Below, piece by piece: positions 43,303 through 52,960 of a DNA stretch of 64,000 bases. Position numbers and translations under genes: made by a program. Position 1 is the first letter of the stretch. The number at the start of each line of letters is the position of its first letter. The stretch spans positions 1 through 64,000 of the forward strand of contig JAWBZG010000001.1 of the NCBI GenBank assembly GCA_038866525.1. The letters are read 5' to 3'. Under the pieces are notes generated by a model. The model saw only the letters and a list, made by a program, of their open reading frames with translations, ran no database searches and was not told where the DNA came from. The DNA is from DTEX01 sp038866525 (GTDB taxonomy: Archaea > Thermoproteota > Bathyarchaeia > Bathyarchaeales > DTEX01).

Positions 43303-43841
43303 TTTCCGCTGAGATTTAAGAGTTCATCGCACCTAACCTTTATACATTCATAGACTTTCTCTCTGAGATCTTCGCCGGAGAGATTAGATTTTCTGATATG
43401 CTCTAATCTCTTGGCGAGCTCTATATCCCCCAGAAATGAGACCCATTTCTCAAAATCTCCCCGGAATAGGTGAAACTCTAGAGATCTCAGGTCTATTACC
43501 CTAATCTTATCACGTAGATTAATCAAACTATCTGAATATACGTTTAGCGGTTTATCTTCCCCAACATAAAAATGAAAAGCGAATTCAAGGGGGACCTTGC
43601 TTAGAATTTTTCTGGCTAAATTTCCATTGATTCTAGGAAAACCTAAAAACTCTTTACCTAAATCTGTTAACGCATAGAGTCCGCCACCAAGCGCCACTAT
43701 ATAACCCTTCTTCTTCAGGTTAAGGAGATGCATGTTAACGGAACGCGCTCCCAGATTAACTCCTTTAGATATCTCCTTCAGATGAGATGGTCTATTAAAT
43801 TGCCATAAAATCTTTAAAATCTCAAGTTTAACATCATTCAT
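43299..43841 (-). CDS. Winged-helix regulator with DUF5752-like C-terminal domain
   Basis: About 180 residues from ATG 43841 (GGAGGG in front); the longer frame to 43907 is unlikely. Residues 1-75 form a winged helix (PSHLKEISKGVNLGARSVNMHLLNLKKKGY). The C-terminal 95 residues contain PLEFAFHFYVGEDKPL, LEFHLFRGDFEKW and DLREKVYECIK, matching the C-terminal domain of the GH57 enzyme at 50133-51716 (FHMKRGDFERW, DLRQTLLALL). That domain, DUF5752-like, links a regulator to a carbohydrate enzyme. Divergent from galT, which is a plausible target. Confidence 0.72.
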   Translation of the reverse strand: MNDVKLEILKILWQFNRPSHLKEISKGVNLGARSVNMHLLNLKKKGYIVALGGGLYALTDLGKEFLGFPRINGNLARKILSKVPLEFAFHFYVGEDKPLNVYSDSLINLRDKIRVIDLRSLEFHLFRGDFEKWVSFLGDIELAKRLEHIRKSNLSGEDLREKVYECIKVRCDELLNLSGN

Positions 43842-43950
43842 TTCTCCACTTCCCTCCTTCAACCTACTTAGCTCAACATCAATTATTATTACAGCGTTTA
43901 ATACCATAAATTTTAAACTCTAGCTTTTATAAGAGTTATTGGGTATTGCA

Positions 43951-45003
43951 ATGGCAAACGAGTTGAGAAAAGACTATATTTTGGATAGATGGGTTGTCGT
44001 AGCTTCACATAGAAGAAGGAGACCTACAGACTTTATGGGGAGCTGGAGGGAGGAGAAAAAAGCAGCGGTTTGCCCCTTCTGCCCGGGAAATGAGCATTTA
44101 ACTCCGCCAGCATCACTAATATATTTTATGGAAGACTGTGAGCTGAAAAAAGACTATGATAGAAATGGGGATCGGCGTAAGAATTGGATCGTTAGATGCA
44201 TACCTAATCTTTACCCAGCGTTTTCACCACAAGTCTCAAAAGCCACTTCAAATCTTCAAACTAACTCTATTCTTGTCTCCAAGGAAGCTCTTGGTCACCA
44301 TGAGGTTTTAATTGAGTCGCCGAATCACGATGAGCATCCAAGTGTAGCCAGAATAGCGCAATTAACTCATGTGATAAACGCGCTGAAAGACAGGGTCTTA
44401 TTCTTCATGTCGAGGGAATATGTGAAGTACGTGTCGATTTTTAGGAATCATGGGGCTAACGCTGGCGCATCGCTATCGCATGCTCACAGTCAAATAATAG
44501 CTACACCTATTCTACCGAAAATAATAGAGGAGGAGAACATTGAAAGCAAAAAATATTATGCGAAGAATAAACATTGTGTCTTCTGCCGAATAATAGAGAT
44601 GGAGACTAAAAGCGAGCGCTTCATATGGGGAAATAACGGATTTATAGTTTTCGCGCCATGGGCTTCGATAAATCCGTTCGAGTTTTGGATATTTCCTAAG
44701 AGACATCAGTCATCAATACTAGAGCTCACAGAAGATGAAACCCGAGATCTTGCCGAGGCGCTTAGGGTTAGCCTTGGAGGCTTAAGGGTTTTGTTAGGCG
44801 ATCCCCCTTACAACCTTGGCTTTCATATGATCCCGGAAAAACACTACCATTGGCATATTGAAGTTTATCCCAAACTAGCCATTTGGGCTGGATTTGAAAA
44901 GAGCACCGGCATGTACATAAATACTGTGCCTCCGGAGGAAGCTGCCAGAGATTTGAGTGTAGTCTTTGAGATGGAAAAGAAAGCCTTATCAAGGACAGTG
45001 TAG
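43951..45003 (+). CDS. galT: Galactose-1-phosphate uridylyltransferase
   Basis: 350 residues. The HIT-type active site is AGASLSHAHSQIIATP (nucleophile His in HAHSQ) and the second motif is HYHWHIEVYP. N-terminal CPFCPGNEHLTPP and later CVFCRI are zinc sites. It exchanges UMP between UDP-glucose and galactose 1-phosphate. ATG at 43951; TTG at 43939 would add four residues. Divergent from the DUF5752 regulator and followed by the fucosidase. Confidence 0.92.
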   Translation: MANELRKDYILDRWVVVASHRRRRPTDFMGSWREEKKAAVCPFCPGNEHLTPPASLIYFMEDCELKKDYDRNGDRRKNWIVRCIPNLYPAFSPQVSKATSNLQTNSILVSKEALGHHEVLIESPNHDEHPSVARIAQLTHVINALKDRVLFFMSREYVKYVSIFRNHGANAGASLSHAHSQIIATPILPKIIEEENIESKKYYAKNKHCVFCRIIEMETKSERFIWGNNGFIVFAPWASINPFEFWIFPKRHQSSILELTEDETRDLAEALRVSLGGLRVLLGDPPYNLGFHMIPEKHYHWHIEVYPKLAIWAGFEKSTGMYINTVPPEEAARDLSVVFEMEKKALSRTV

Positions 45004-45084
45004 TTTGATTTTTCCAGCTAAATTTAAGTGATCCAGCATTATTATTTGGTGTTAAGCGATATTTTATGCTTGAGGTGAAATAAA

Positions 45085-46527
45085 TTGTTCAATGCAAATT
45101 TAAGGCTCCCAGATCTACCTAAAGGACCATTTGAGCCAACGTGGGATTCCTTGAAGAAATATAAGGTTCCAAGATGGTACTTGGATGCAAAATTTGGCAT
45201 ATTCATTCACTGGGGAGTCTACTCTGTACCAGCTTTCCAGAACGAGTGGTATCCAAGAAACATGTATATTAAGGGTCATCCAGCTTATCACCATCATTTA
45301 GAGGCGTACGGTCCACATGACAAATTTGGATACAAAGATTTTATACCAATGTTCACAGCTGAGAATTGGGATCCTGAAGAATGGGCTAAGCTATTTCGGG
45401 AGGCTGGTGCCAGATACGTTGTTTTAGTCGCCGAGCATCACGATGGTTTCGCCCTCTACGATTGCAGTTACAGTAGATGGAACTCTGTCAAGATGGGTCC
45501 TAAACGCGATATAGTTGGCGAGCTGGCAAAAGCCGTCCGTGAGGAAGGGTTAGCTTTCGGGGTTTCATATCACAGGGCTGAGCACTGGTGGTTCTTTGAG
45601 GGAGGCATGCATTTTAACTCTGATGTTAGAGACCCAAGATACTATGATTTTTATGGTCCTGCAAAGCCGTCTAGCACACAGCCGGACGATGAGTTTTTAT
45701 GCAACTGGCTTAAGAGAGCTTGTGAGCTGGTGGATAAATACAGGCCTCAGATATTCTGGTTCGACTGGTGGATTGAGCAGCCTGTTTTCGAACCATACCT
45801 TAGGTTCTTTGCGGCTTACTACTATAATCGTGCATACGAGTGGGGTATTGGCGTAGTTATAAACTATAAGCATAATGCCTTCCCAGAGGGCACTGCTGTA
45901 CTTGATATTGAGCGCGGAAAATCCGAGGTTATGAGAGAGAACTTTTGGCAGACCGATACATCAATATGTAGGAAATCATGGGGCTATATTAGAGACCATG
46001 ATTATAAGCCTGCAGGCTCAATAATACGTGACCTGGTAGATATTGTTAGCAAAAATGGCTGTTTACTGCTTAATGTAGCGCCAAAACCTGATGGAACAAT
46101 ACCGGAAGAGCAGCGGAAGATTCTTCTAAACATAGGGGAATGGCTTAAAATTAATGGCGAGGCAATATATGGTTCGAGAACATGGATAGTCTATGGTGAA
46201 GGGCCAACTAAGACTGTTGGAGGCGAATTTAAGGAGGAGGCTGGCGGACGGTTTACTGGCAGAGATATACGTTTCACATCTCAGGGCGATACACTTTACG
46301 CGATATTCCTTGACTGGCCGGGCAGCGAGGCTGAGATTAAATCGCTCAGCACATTGTTAACGCTGTACCCGGACGAAATTGGAAGCGTGGAGATGCTTGG
46401 CGTAGAGGAACAGTTACAATGGACTCGTAATGAGAATGGGTTAAGAGTTAAAATGCCTGAGAGGAAACCTTGTGAGCACGCATACACCTTAAAAATAAAT
46501 AGGTTGAGGGGGAAAAGAGGGGGCTAG
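45085..46527 (+). CDS. GH29 alpha-L-fucosidase
   Basis: 480 residues. WYLDAKFGIFIHWGVYSVPAF, VLVAEHHDGFALYDCSYSRWN and IFWFDWWIEQP (nucleophile Asp) are GH29 motifs, and a C-terminal beta-sandwich follows. It removes L-fucose from glycans. No signal peptide. TTG start at 45085 with GAGGTGA upstream. Same direction as galT, gap about 80 bases, so possibly one unit. Confidence 0.93.
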   Translation: MFNANLRLPDLPKGPFEPTWDSLKKYKVPRWYLDAKFGIFIHWGVYSVPAFQNEWYPRNMYIKGHPAYHHHLEAYGPHDKFGYKDFIPMFTAENWDPEEWAKLFREAGARYVVLVAEHHDGFALYDCSYSRWNSVKMGPKRDIVGELAKAVREEGLAFGVSYHRAEHWWFFEGGMHFNSDVRDPRYYDFYGPAKPSSTQPDDEFLCNWLKRACELVDKYRPQIFWFDWWIEQPVFEPYLRFFAAYYYNRAYEWGIGVVINYKHNAFPEGTAVLDIERGKSEVMRENFWQTDTSICRKSWGYIRDHDYKPAGSIIRDLVDIVSKNGCLLLNVAPKPDGTIPEEQRKILLNIGEWLKINGEAIYGSRTWIVYGEGPTKTVGGEFKEEAGGRFTGRDIRFTSQGDTLYAIFLDWPGSEAEIKSLSTLLTLYPDEIGSVEMLGVEEQLQWTRNENGLRVKMPERKPCEHAYTLKINRLRGKRGG

Positions 46528-46548
46528 GGGCTAGAAAGGCTTTTAGGG

Positions 46549-46806
46549 TTAGCTGTACATGCTTAAAACTTTTCTTATCCCGTCAATCGACACAAAGTAT
46601 TTTCTTGCACCCATGACCTCCATAACCTCAATATATTTGCTCTCCATAAGCTTATTGAGGCTTTGTTCGGCTTTAGATTGATCCATAGCTGTCCAACGCG
46701 CTATTTCTTCGATAGTTAATGCCCTACTTGGTTCCGTTGCACCAATATTATGTAGTATGCAGAGTAGATAAATTTCGTCCGGAATTGAGGAGAATTTACT
46801 TGACAT
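46549..46806 (-). CDS. Small winged-helix regulator
   Basis: 85 residues. LTIEEIARWTAMDQSKAEQSLNKLMESKYIEVMEVMGARKYFVS is a winged-helix fold of MarR/ArsR type. It follows the glycosyltransferase gene by six bases and likely regulates that operon. Confidence 0.75.
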   Translation of the reverse strand: MSSKFSSIPDEIYLLCILHNIGATEPSRALTIEEIARWTAMDQSKAEQSLNKLMESKYIEVMEVMGARKYFVSIDGIRKVLSMYS

Positions 46807-46812
46807 TAGAGG

Positions 46813-47979
46813 TCACCCCATGAGAGCCTTCTCATATGTTTCAACCGTCCTCCTCGCCACAGCATCCCAGCTATATATTTCATTAATCTTCCTTTTAGCG
46901 TTTTGCACAAGCCATGACGCATAGCCGGGGTCGGATAATATCTTATTAACTCCCCAAGCTATTGAGTCCGGGTTCTCTCTATAGGCTAAGAAGCCGGTCT
47001 TATCATGTTCGACTATCTCAGCTAAGCCACCAGTATTGCTGGCTACCACTGGCACTCCAGCAGCCATTCCCTCCAAGGCAACTATGCCAAAGGGCTCGTA
47101 AATGGATGGAACAACGAGGACGTCTGAGCTTAGAGTTAATTCAATTAAGTCTTGGTCTGATAAGAACCCTAAAAACGTTATTTTGTGCTTGCATCCTGTC
47201 GAAGACGCTAGTCTCAGCAAATAGTCTTTCGACCATCCATCTCCAACTATAACTATTCTAGCCTCAGGATGCTGCCCAATTATTTTCGGCGCAGCCATTA
47301 TCAGATACTCTACGCCCTTCTGTGGGACAAGTCTCCCGACAAAAAGAACTATTCTCTCAGATGGATCTATGCCGAAGCGCCTTTTAACTTCATCGCGGTT
47401 AATAGGAATATTATATTTTAATGTATCTATGGCGTTTGGAATAACATCAATCTTCTCGTCTGGAAGACGAAAATGCTCTTTGATCTCATGCTTCATGGAG
47501 TTGCTCACAACTATAATTCTCTTTGACTCATATGTTAGCCACCATTCTATTCCATCGATTAAGTAAGAGTCCGGGTTGTGAAGCCCGCGTGATCTACCAA
47601 CCTCAGTACTATGCATAGTTGAGACTAATGGCGCATTCAAATAATGCTTTGATGATATGCTGGCAGGGGCCACAAGCCAATCATGAGCATGAATTATTTC
47701 AAATTTTTCATACCTACTTAACATGGCAACTTTTTTCTCCATAAAATGGTTGAAGAGGAGAACCCAGACAATAAAACTTGGATGCCCTAACTCTATAGCA
47801 GTCCTATGTATTTTTACACCCCCCTCCTCCTCATAATATGGTGCTCCAGGAAAATCTAGCGTAATTAAATGTACCGAATGCCCCATTCTTGCAAGGGCTC
47901 TCGCCAAACCATGGCAGTGCCTAGATATCCCGCCAACTATTCTAGGGGGGTATTCCCAGCTAAGCATACATATGTTCAT
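46813..47979 (-). CDS. GT4 glycosyltransferase, archaeal glycogen synthase-like
   Basis: 388 residues from ATG 47979; the extra 16 residues of the longer frame are not family-like. It opens MNICMLSWEYPPRIVGGISRHC (KxGG-type UDP/ADP-sugar site), and has VVSNSMKHEI, GRLVPQKGVEYLI and EPFGIVALEGMAAG with the ExxxxxxxE donor motif. Such proteins elongate alpha-1,4-glucan or other polymers with NDP-sugar. Two similar genes and a GH57 enzyme in this region suggest glycogen-like metabolism. Confidence 0.85.
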   Translation of the reverse strand: MNICMLSWEYPPRIVGGISRHCHGLARALARMGHSVHLITLDFPGAPYYEEEGGVKIHRTAIELGHPSFIVWVLLFNHFMEKKVAMLSRYEKFEIIHAHDWLVAPASISSKHYLNAPLVSTMHSTEVGRSRGLHNPDSYLIDGIEWWLTYESKRIIVVSNSMKHEIKEHFRLPDEKIDVIPNAIDTLKYNIPINRDEVKRRFGIDPSERIVLFVGRLVPQKGVEYLIMAAPKIIGQHPEARIVIVGDGWSKDYLLRLASSTGCKHKITFLGFLSDQDLIELTLSSDVLVVPSIYEPFGIVALEGMAAGVPVVASNTGGLAEIVEHDKTGFLAYRENPDSIAWGVNKILSDPGYASWLVQNAKRKINEIYSWDAVARRTVETYEKALMG

Positions 47980-48166
47980 TTTTATCAACCAATATGTTAA
48001 GGTCGTGATAGCTAAACGATCCCACAATTATTAATTTTTCTACCAAACGAATTTGGCATTATTGATAGCTGTTTACAACTGAAATTTCTAAATAGTTCTT
48101 GGAATTAACCTGCATGAAGCTCAGGCAATGTCCATAATATATCGCTCAAATTTAACCAATACTTCT

Positions 48167-49414
48167 TCACGGAACTACTTCCCTATATATTCTGATGGTA
48201 TTTTCTGCGACTGTTTTCCACGTAAACATTTCTAGAACCCTCTTTCTGGCATTTATGCCGCACTTCTTCCTTAATTCATCATCCTCTAAGAGAATCACTA
48301 CAAATTTAGCTATATCGCTTGGATCGTATGGATTGATATGGAAACCGCATTGATTCGGACCAGATGGAATAACTTGCTCCCTTAAGCCGCTTACACCTCT
48401 AGCGCCGACAACTACGGGCTTACCCATACTCATCGCCTCGGTGCACACTATGCCGAACGGCTCATATTTGGAGGGAAAGACGCATACGTCGGCAGCTGCA
48501 TAAAACTTTATCCTCATATCTTCCGGCAGAAACTCATATTTCAAGATTACCTTATCTTGTAAGTTGAGCCTAGCAACTTCCTCCTTCAAAAGCTCCTCCT
48601 GCTCCCCTACGCCAACTATAACTAGCTTAGCTTTAGGCACCCTGCTCAAAATTTCCGGCATAGCGAGTATTAGAGTATCCGCGCCTTTAACCCAAGTTAG
48701 TCTGCCTATAAATAGTATCATGAATTCATCTTCAGCTATGCCAAGACTACTCCTTATGGAGAGCCTTTCTTCTAAGGGAACATTCTCAGGCGCGTATTTT
48801 TCGGCATCTATTCCATTATAAACTACTCGAATCTTCTTCTCATCGTAGCCTAAGGTTACTAGGTGGTCCCTCATAGCATAACTTACAGTTATAATTCTCT
48901 CAGCGGAGTCAGCTGCGATGCGCTCTAAGCGCTTAATAGTATCTGAGCCGTCACCCGTCCGCCCCTGCTCCGTGCTGTGTACATGAAAAATAAGGGGTTT
49001 ATTTAATCCTCTGCTAGCCAAAATCCCCCCTATTGAGCCTAACCAGTCGTGTGAGACGATCAAATCAACTTTTCTCCTCTCCATTCTAACCAAATCGTTC
49101 ACTAGCTTACTTGCCGAAAGTATATTATATAGGAAGATGTCGCCGAAGAATTTTTTGCCGCTTTCCGTCCAACGCTGTATTTCCTCAGGTATAAACATGG
49201 GTAGCAGCAGGCTAATATTCATGTTCTCAACTATTGGGCGATGCACTTCAACACCGCTGTATATGTCTCTCGTGGGAGCATCCTTAGTATGCATTGCGAA
49301 AACAGTCACATCATGCCCCATTTTAACGAGCTCTCTCGTCAAGTATTCGGCGTATGTTCCAAGCCCACCAACGATGTATGGTGGAAACTCGTAAACGAAG
49401 AAGACTATCTCCAT
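48167..49414 (-). CDS. GT4 glycosyltransferase (second copy)
   Basis: 415 residues. MEIVFFVYEFPPYIVGGLGTY, SVSYAMRDHLVTLGYDEKKI-like, LFIGRLTWVKGADTLILAM and SKYEPFGIVCTEAMSMGKPVVV match the GT4 glycogen-synthase-like group. It resembles the neighbour at 46813 in order of motifs, so both are probably paralogues. The 187-base gap between them carries no visible gene. Confidence 0.85.
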   Translation of the reverse strand: MEIVFFVYEFPPYIVGGLGTYAEYLTRELVKMGHDVTVFAMHTKDAPTRDIYSGVEVHRPIVENMNISLLLPMFIPEEIQRWTESGKKFFGDIFLYNILSASKLVNDLVRMERRKVDLIVSHDWLGSIGGILASRGLNKPLIFHVHSTEQGRTGDGSDTIKRLERIAADSAERIITVSYAMRDHLVTLGYDEKKIRVVYNGIDAEKYAPENVPLEERLSIRSSLGIAEDEFMILFIGRLTWVKGADTLILAMPEILSRVPKAKLVIVGVGEQEELLKEEVARLNLQDKVILKYEFLPEDMRIKFYAAADVCVFPSKYEPFGIVCTEAMSMGKPVVVGARGVSGLREQVIPSGPNQCGFHINPYDPSDIAKFVVILLEDDELRKKCGINARKRVLEMFTWKTVAENTIRIYREVVP

Positions 49415-49531
49415 TCCGAGCTCTCCTAATTACAAAAAGAATTGCCCCACTAAATTTAATGTTTTCCTTAAAATCGGATAGAAAAGCTTATGGCTTATTC
49501 TTTCCTTAAATATTTTAGGGGAATCTGCCGG

Positions 49532-49768
49532 TTGATAGCTTTCGTATTTATTAGGGTTGAAGTTGATCAAGTCTCCAAAGTTGCCTCCCAGATAATGAAG
49601 GTTGAGGGTGTTGAAGAAGTACATGAGGTTGCCGGGGATATCGATATAATAGTGAAGGTTTCCGCACGTAATATTGATGACTTAAGTAAGACAATATTTA
49701 AGATTAGGGAGATAAACGGGGTTCAGGGCACTGATACGAGAATCGTCTTAGCAAGCTATTCTAGGTGA
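49532..49768 (+). CDS. Stand-alone Lrp/AsnC ligand-binding (RAM) domain protein
   Basis: 78 residues from TTG 49532, the usual size of archaeal free-standing RAM domains. IAFVFIRVEVDQVSKVASQIMKVEGVEEVHEVAGDIDIIVKV and REINGVQGTDTRIVL are classic. It has no DNA-binding part and may bind amino acids or partner with a regulator. The frame before 49532 does not match the family. It precedes a zinc protein gene by one base. Confidence 0.85.
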   Translation: MIAFVFIRVEVDQVSKVASQIMKVEGVEEVHEVAGDIDIIVKVSARNIDDLSKTIFKIREINGVQGTDTRIVLASYSR

Positions 49769-49769
49769 T

Positions 49770-50117
49770 GTGCCATTGGTTAAAAAGCCAATTATGGATC
49801 GCGTAAAGGAAATGCAATTGAGCGGTTTCTCCAGAGAAGACCTCGTTAAGACATTATACCTTGAAAAATACCCTATTTTTGAGATAACGGAAACTTTGAA
49901 AATTTCTTCTAGCGAACTTAGAGAACTCAACGAGAAACTAAAACTATTCCTGTTAAGATGCCCTGTTGGTCATAAGCTTCCTGAAGATCCTGCCTTGCAC
50001 GCTAATGATGCGCATTATTGTGTTGAATGCAAAAGATGGTTCGACGAAAAAACGCTGAGGGACGAGATATTTCTCGAGATTAAGCGACTTGAGGAGAGAG
50101 AAAGAAACATTAAGTAG
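49770..50117 (+). CDS. Hypothetical zinc-binding protein
   Basis: 115 residues with two parts: an N-terminal helical segment (VKEMQLSGFSREDLVKTLYLEKYPIFEITETLKISS), perhaps a short HTH, and a zinc-ribbon-like end (CPVGHKL, YCVECKRWF). Not recognised. It directly follows the RAM-domain gene. Confidence 0.65.
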   Translation: MPLVKKPIMDRVKEMQLSGFSREDLVKTLYLEKYPIFEITETLKISSSELRELNEKLKLFLLRCPVGHKLPEDPALHANDAHYCVECKRWFDEKTLRDEIFLEIKRLEERERNIK

Positions 50118-50132
50118 GCTATGAAAACTCGA

Positions 50133-51716
50133 CTATTGTTCAATTTGAGAAATGTTTTTCACATAGTTCTTCTTCAGCTCCCTTAATCTCTCCTCAAGTA
50201 GAGCTAGTAGTGTTTGCCGAAGATCCTCTTTATTCGCCCAGTCTTTTGGCAGATTACCTATCCTTGTAGCCAGCTCCACATCACCTATAACGTTAGCAAT
50301 CCATCTTTCGAAATCCCCTCGCTTCATGTGGAAATCTACTGATTCAATGCCCACTTTTTTGAGAGCTTCATAGAACTCTTGAAGGCTGCCAGCAGTTATA
50401 CCCGTGGGGGAGGCAAACATATAGAAGAATTTAAACTCCCTGTCCGCCGGCACACGTTTTAACAGCTGTAAATGCTTGAATTCTGGTTTACAAATCTCAG
50501 CCTTGCATCTAGCTTCGAAATCGAGCAGCACGCCTATATAGGCTATGAAGGCTTCAATTGGGTTTCCGTAGGGGTTAAATGAGTCGTGAACTATGCCGGA
50601 TTCGCCGCCCCCGGTATACATGTAGTAGAAGTGATCGCTTATCTGGAGGTAGCGCCATATCTTCAGTAAATCTCTGTTATTTAATCCCTTAACTAGTAGG
50701 CCGATTTCATTGAGCAGATTAAATGATATGCGCTGTTGCGGGTTACTTAACCAAGCGCTAGTGTCACGTTCAGCATCAGCCCATGAAACAGTCCTCTCTA
50801 CTGGGACATCTATAACGCCACATGGAGCATATTTTTTGATGACTTCAGAGGGGGTTGCCCAACGTAGATTCTCCCACTTGCAAACTTCTATTGGAAGCCA
50901 TCTTAAGAATTCAAGTATGCCGCTCTCAGCCCAATAATGCTCGCCAAAAGTTTCATAGTCCAAAAATAAAACTAAGACTTGACCAGGCGTATGCGCCAGC
51001 CAAGACGCATATTTATCTGCGGTAAGAGGCCACTGATCCCACTGGGTTGAAGCGAAGCGAAAACCTATGTCATCTGAAAGCTTATAGTGGCGCAGCAAGA
51101 CTTTGATGGGCGAGTTCTTAGCCCTGTAAATGAAGTTCGGCGACCTCCAGCCGAGTATTCTGTCAGCGCCCTCCGTTACAATAGCCTTAAACCCGAGGCT
51201 CCCAACTTTCTCCGCAATCTCGTTATTATATATGCATTCAGTGTTCTCAAAGGTTTCCGGCATATAGCCAAAGAGCTCTTTTATTGTCTCGCGGTGCATC
51301 TCAATCTGCTCTAAGAATTCTGAGCGATCAATAGGGTTTAGGCTGGAGAGAGAATGATAATATGTCTGACAAAGAAGTTCGACGCATCCCGTTTTAACCA
51401 TCTGCTTAAAAATGTCGAGAAGATCAGGACTCCACATCTCACATTGTTCGAGGAAAACACCGGATAAACTAAATGAAACCTTAAATTTGTTTCGATCCAT
51501 TTTAAACCTATCTATTTGCTCCAATATTATTTTGCTCGCTGGAAGATAACACTTTTCACAAACTCTCAGGAAGATATCTCTGTTAACTTTCTCATCAAAA
51601 TATATCTTGTAAAGATCTTTTATGTCAATATTACCTCTGGCTAAAATCTCCATCTTAAAATTTCGATTCAATCTTAAAGGTTGATGAACTTCGAATATGA
51701 GACATATATCGACCAT
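50133..51716 (-). CDS. GH57 alpha-glucan enzyme with DUF5752-like C-terminal domain
   Basis: 527 residues from ATG 51716. Family 57 regions are VDICLIFEVHQPLRL, VELLCQTYYHSLSS, PETFENTECIYN (nucleophile Glu) and LDYETFGEHYWAE (acid/base Asp). This is an alpha-amylase/glucanotransferase type of archaea. The last 95 residues (FKFFYMFASPTGI, FHMKRGDFERWIANV, DLRQTLLALL) form a DUF5752-like domain also found in the regulator at 43299. Longer frame from 51767 is unlikely. Neighbouring GT4 genes suggest glycogen turnover. Confidence 0.88.
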   Translation of the reverse strand: MVDICLIFEVHQPLRLNRNFKMEILARGNIDIKDLYKIYFDEKVNRDIFLRVCEKCYLPASKIILEQIDRFKMDRNKFKVSFSLSGVFLEQCEMWSPDLLDIFKQMVKTGCVELLCQTYYHSLSSLNPIDRSEFLEQIEMHRETIKELFGYMPETFENTECIYNNEIAEKVGSLGFKAIVTEGADRILGWRSPNFIYRAKNSPIKVLLRHYKLSDDIGFRFASTQWDQWPLTADKYASWLAHTPGQVLVLFLDYETFGEHYWAESGILEFLRWLPIEVCKWENLRWATPSEVIKKYAPCGVIDVPVERTVSWADAERDTSAWLSNPQQRISFNLLNEIGLLVKGLNNRDLLKIWRYLQISDHFYYMYTGGGESGIVHDSFNPYGNPIEAFIAYIGVLLDFEARCKAEICKPEFKHLQLLKRVPADREFKFFYMFASPTGITAGSLQEFYEALKKVGIESVDFHMKRGDFERWIANVIGDVELATRIGNLPKDWANKEDLRQTLLALLEERLRELKKNYVKNISQIEQ

Positions 51717-51844
51717 TCTTACCACGCAAGGTCTGCTGATTGCAATTCGTAGCTTATCATCTTTCAAAGGGCTAAATATTTATTTTACCTGTAGAAGTCT
51801 TTAGATGCGCTTAAAGCGATGGGCAATTTTATGGGGGGCGATTT

Positions 51845-52942
51845 ATGAGGTGTGAGGCTGGAAGTGAGACCCTTTCGGACAATGAGATTGAGCTTTATTC
51901 ACGGCAGATAGCATTATCGGAGATAGGTTACGAGGGGCAGCTTAAGCTTAAAAAGTCGAGCGTTTGTATTGCTGGATTAGGTGGCTTAGGTTCCCCTGCA
52001 GCCCTGCAGTTAGCGGCGATGGGTGTTGGACGCATACGTCTAGTCGACCAAGATTTCGTTGAGCTCTCTAATCTACATAGGCAGCTCCTCTACGGCGCAA
52101 AATATGTTGGTTACCCTAAAGTTGAGGTTGCCGCTAAGAGACTTAGGGAGCTCAACCCTAACATAGAGGTTGAGCCACTGCCAGCATCAATTAACGCTGA
52201 TAATGCGGAGAGAATAGTCAGCGGTATGGATGTTATCGTTGACGGTCTTGACCATATGACTCCGAGATACGCGATAAATAGGGCATGCCAGAAGCTCCGC
52301 GTTCCATATGTTTTCGCAGCAGCTATAATGACGTTTGGCAATGTCTCAACGATAATACCGGGTGAAACACCATGCCTAGAGTGCTTTCAGGGTAACATTA
52401 ATGATGAGATTCTGCCGACATGCGCCACTGTAGGCGTTCACACATCTTTGCTTAGTGTTATTGCTGGCATAGAGACCTCGGAGGCTATTCGAATAATTCT
52501 TGGTAAAAAGCCTCGCTTAGCTGGCAAACTATTGCACTGTGATATCGGAGACTTAACATTTGAGGAAATAGATGTTGCGAAAGCTGAGGGGTGCCCAGTA
52601 TGCGGCTCTAAGCCATCCGGTCCACCAATGCCCTTGGTAAGAAAGCTGGTTACTGAAGCCCACAGCAGATTTGGGAGAAAGGTCTTTAGGATAACTCCCA
52701 AAGAGGAGCTCGACATCGATCTGGATAGATTAACCTCTATTATTGAGCGCAGTGGATTAAAAGTTAAGGTCAAAGCTAACATGGGGGTAACGTTTGAGAA
52801 TGAGTTTGGCGGCATAACAAGCGTATTGAAGAGTGGCATAGCGATAATTGAGGGGGCTGAGAACGGAGCTGAGGCTTACAGTTCATTCTTGAGGTTAATG
52901 GTTGATGGTTTAGGCATACCGTCGTCAAGGATCGAGTTCTAG
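51845..52942 (+). CDS. E1-like adenylyltransferase (MoeB/ThiF/UbaA type)
   Basis: 365 residues. The N-terminal Rossmann domain has VCIAGLGGLGSPAALQLA and DLSNLHRQLLY-like VDQDFVELSNLHRQLL. Zinc ligands are in CLECF and CPVCG, and a cysteine in the EILPTCATVGV crossover loop could be catalytic. Such enzymes adenylate and thiolate ubiquitin-like proteins. About 100 C-terminal residues (RKVFRITPKEELDIDLD...) are a beta-grasp-like extension with no rhodanese domain. A JAMM gene follows 18 bases later, so it may be a SAMP or sulfur-transfer system. Confidence 0.92.
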   Translation: MRCEAGSETLSDNEIELYSRQIALSEIGYEGQLKLKKSSVCIAGLGGLGSPAALQLAAMGVGRIRLVDQDFVELSNLHRQLLYGAKYVGYPKVEVAAKRLRELNPNIEVEPLPASINADNAERIVSGMDVIVDGLDHMTPRYAINRACQKLRVPYVFAAAIMTFGNVSTIIPGETPCLECFQGNINDEILPTCATVGVHTSLLSVIAGIETSEAIRIILGKKPRLAGKLLHCDIGDLTFEEIDVAKAEGCPVCGSKPSGPPMPLVRKLVTEAHSRFGRKVFRITPKEELDIDLDRLTSIIERSGLKVKVKANMGVTFENEFGGITSVLKSGIAIIEGAENGAEAYSSFLRLMVDGLGIPSSRIEF

Positions 52943-52960
52943 GAGGAAAAGAGCGGAAAT

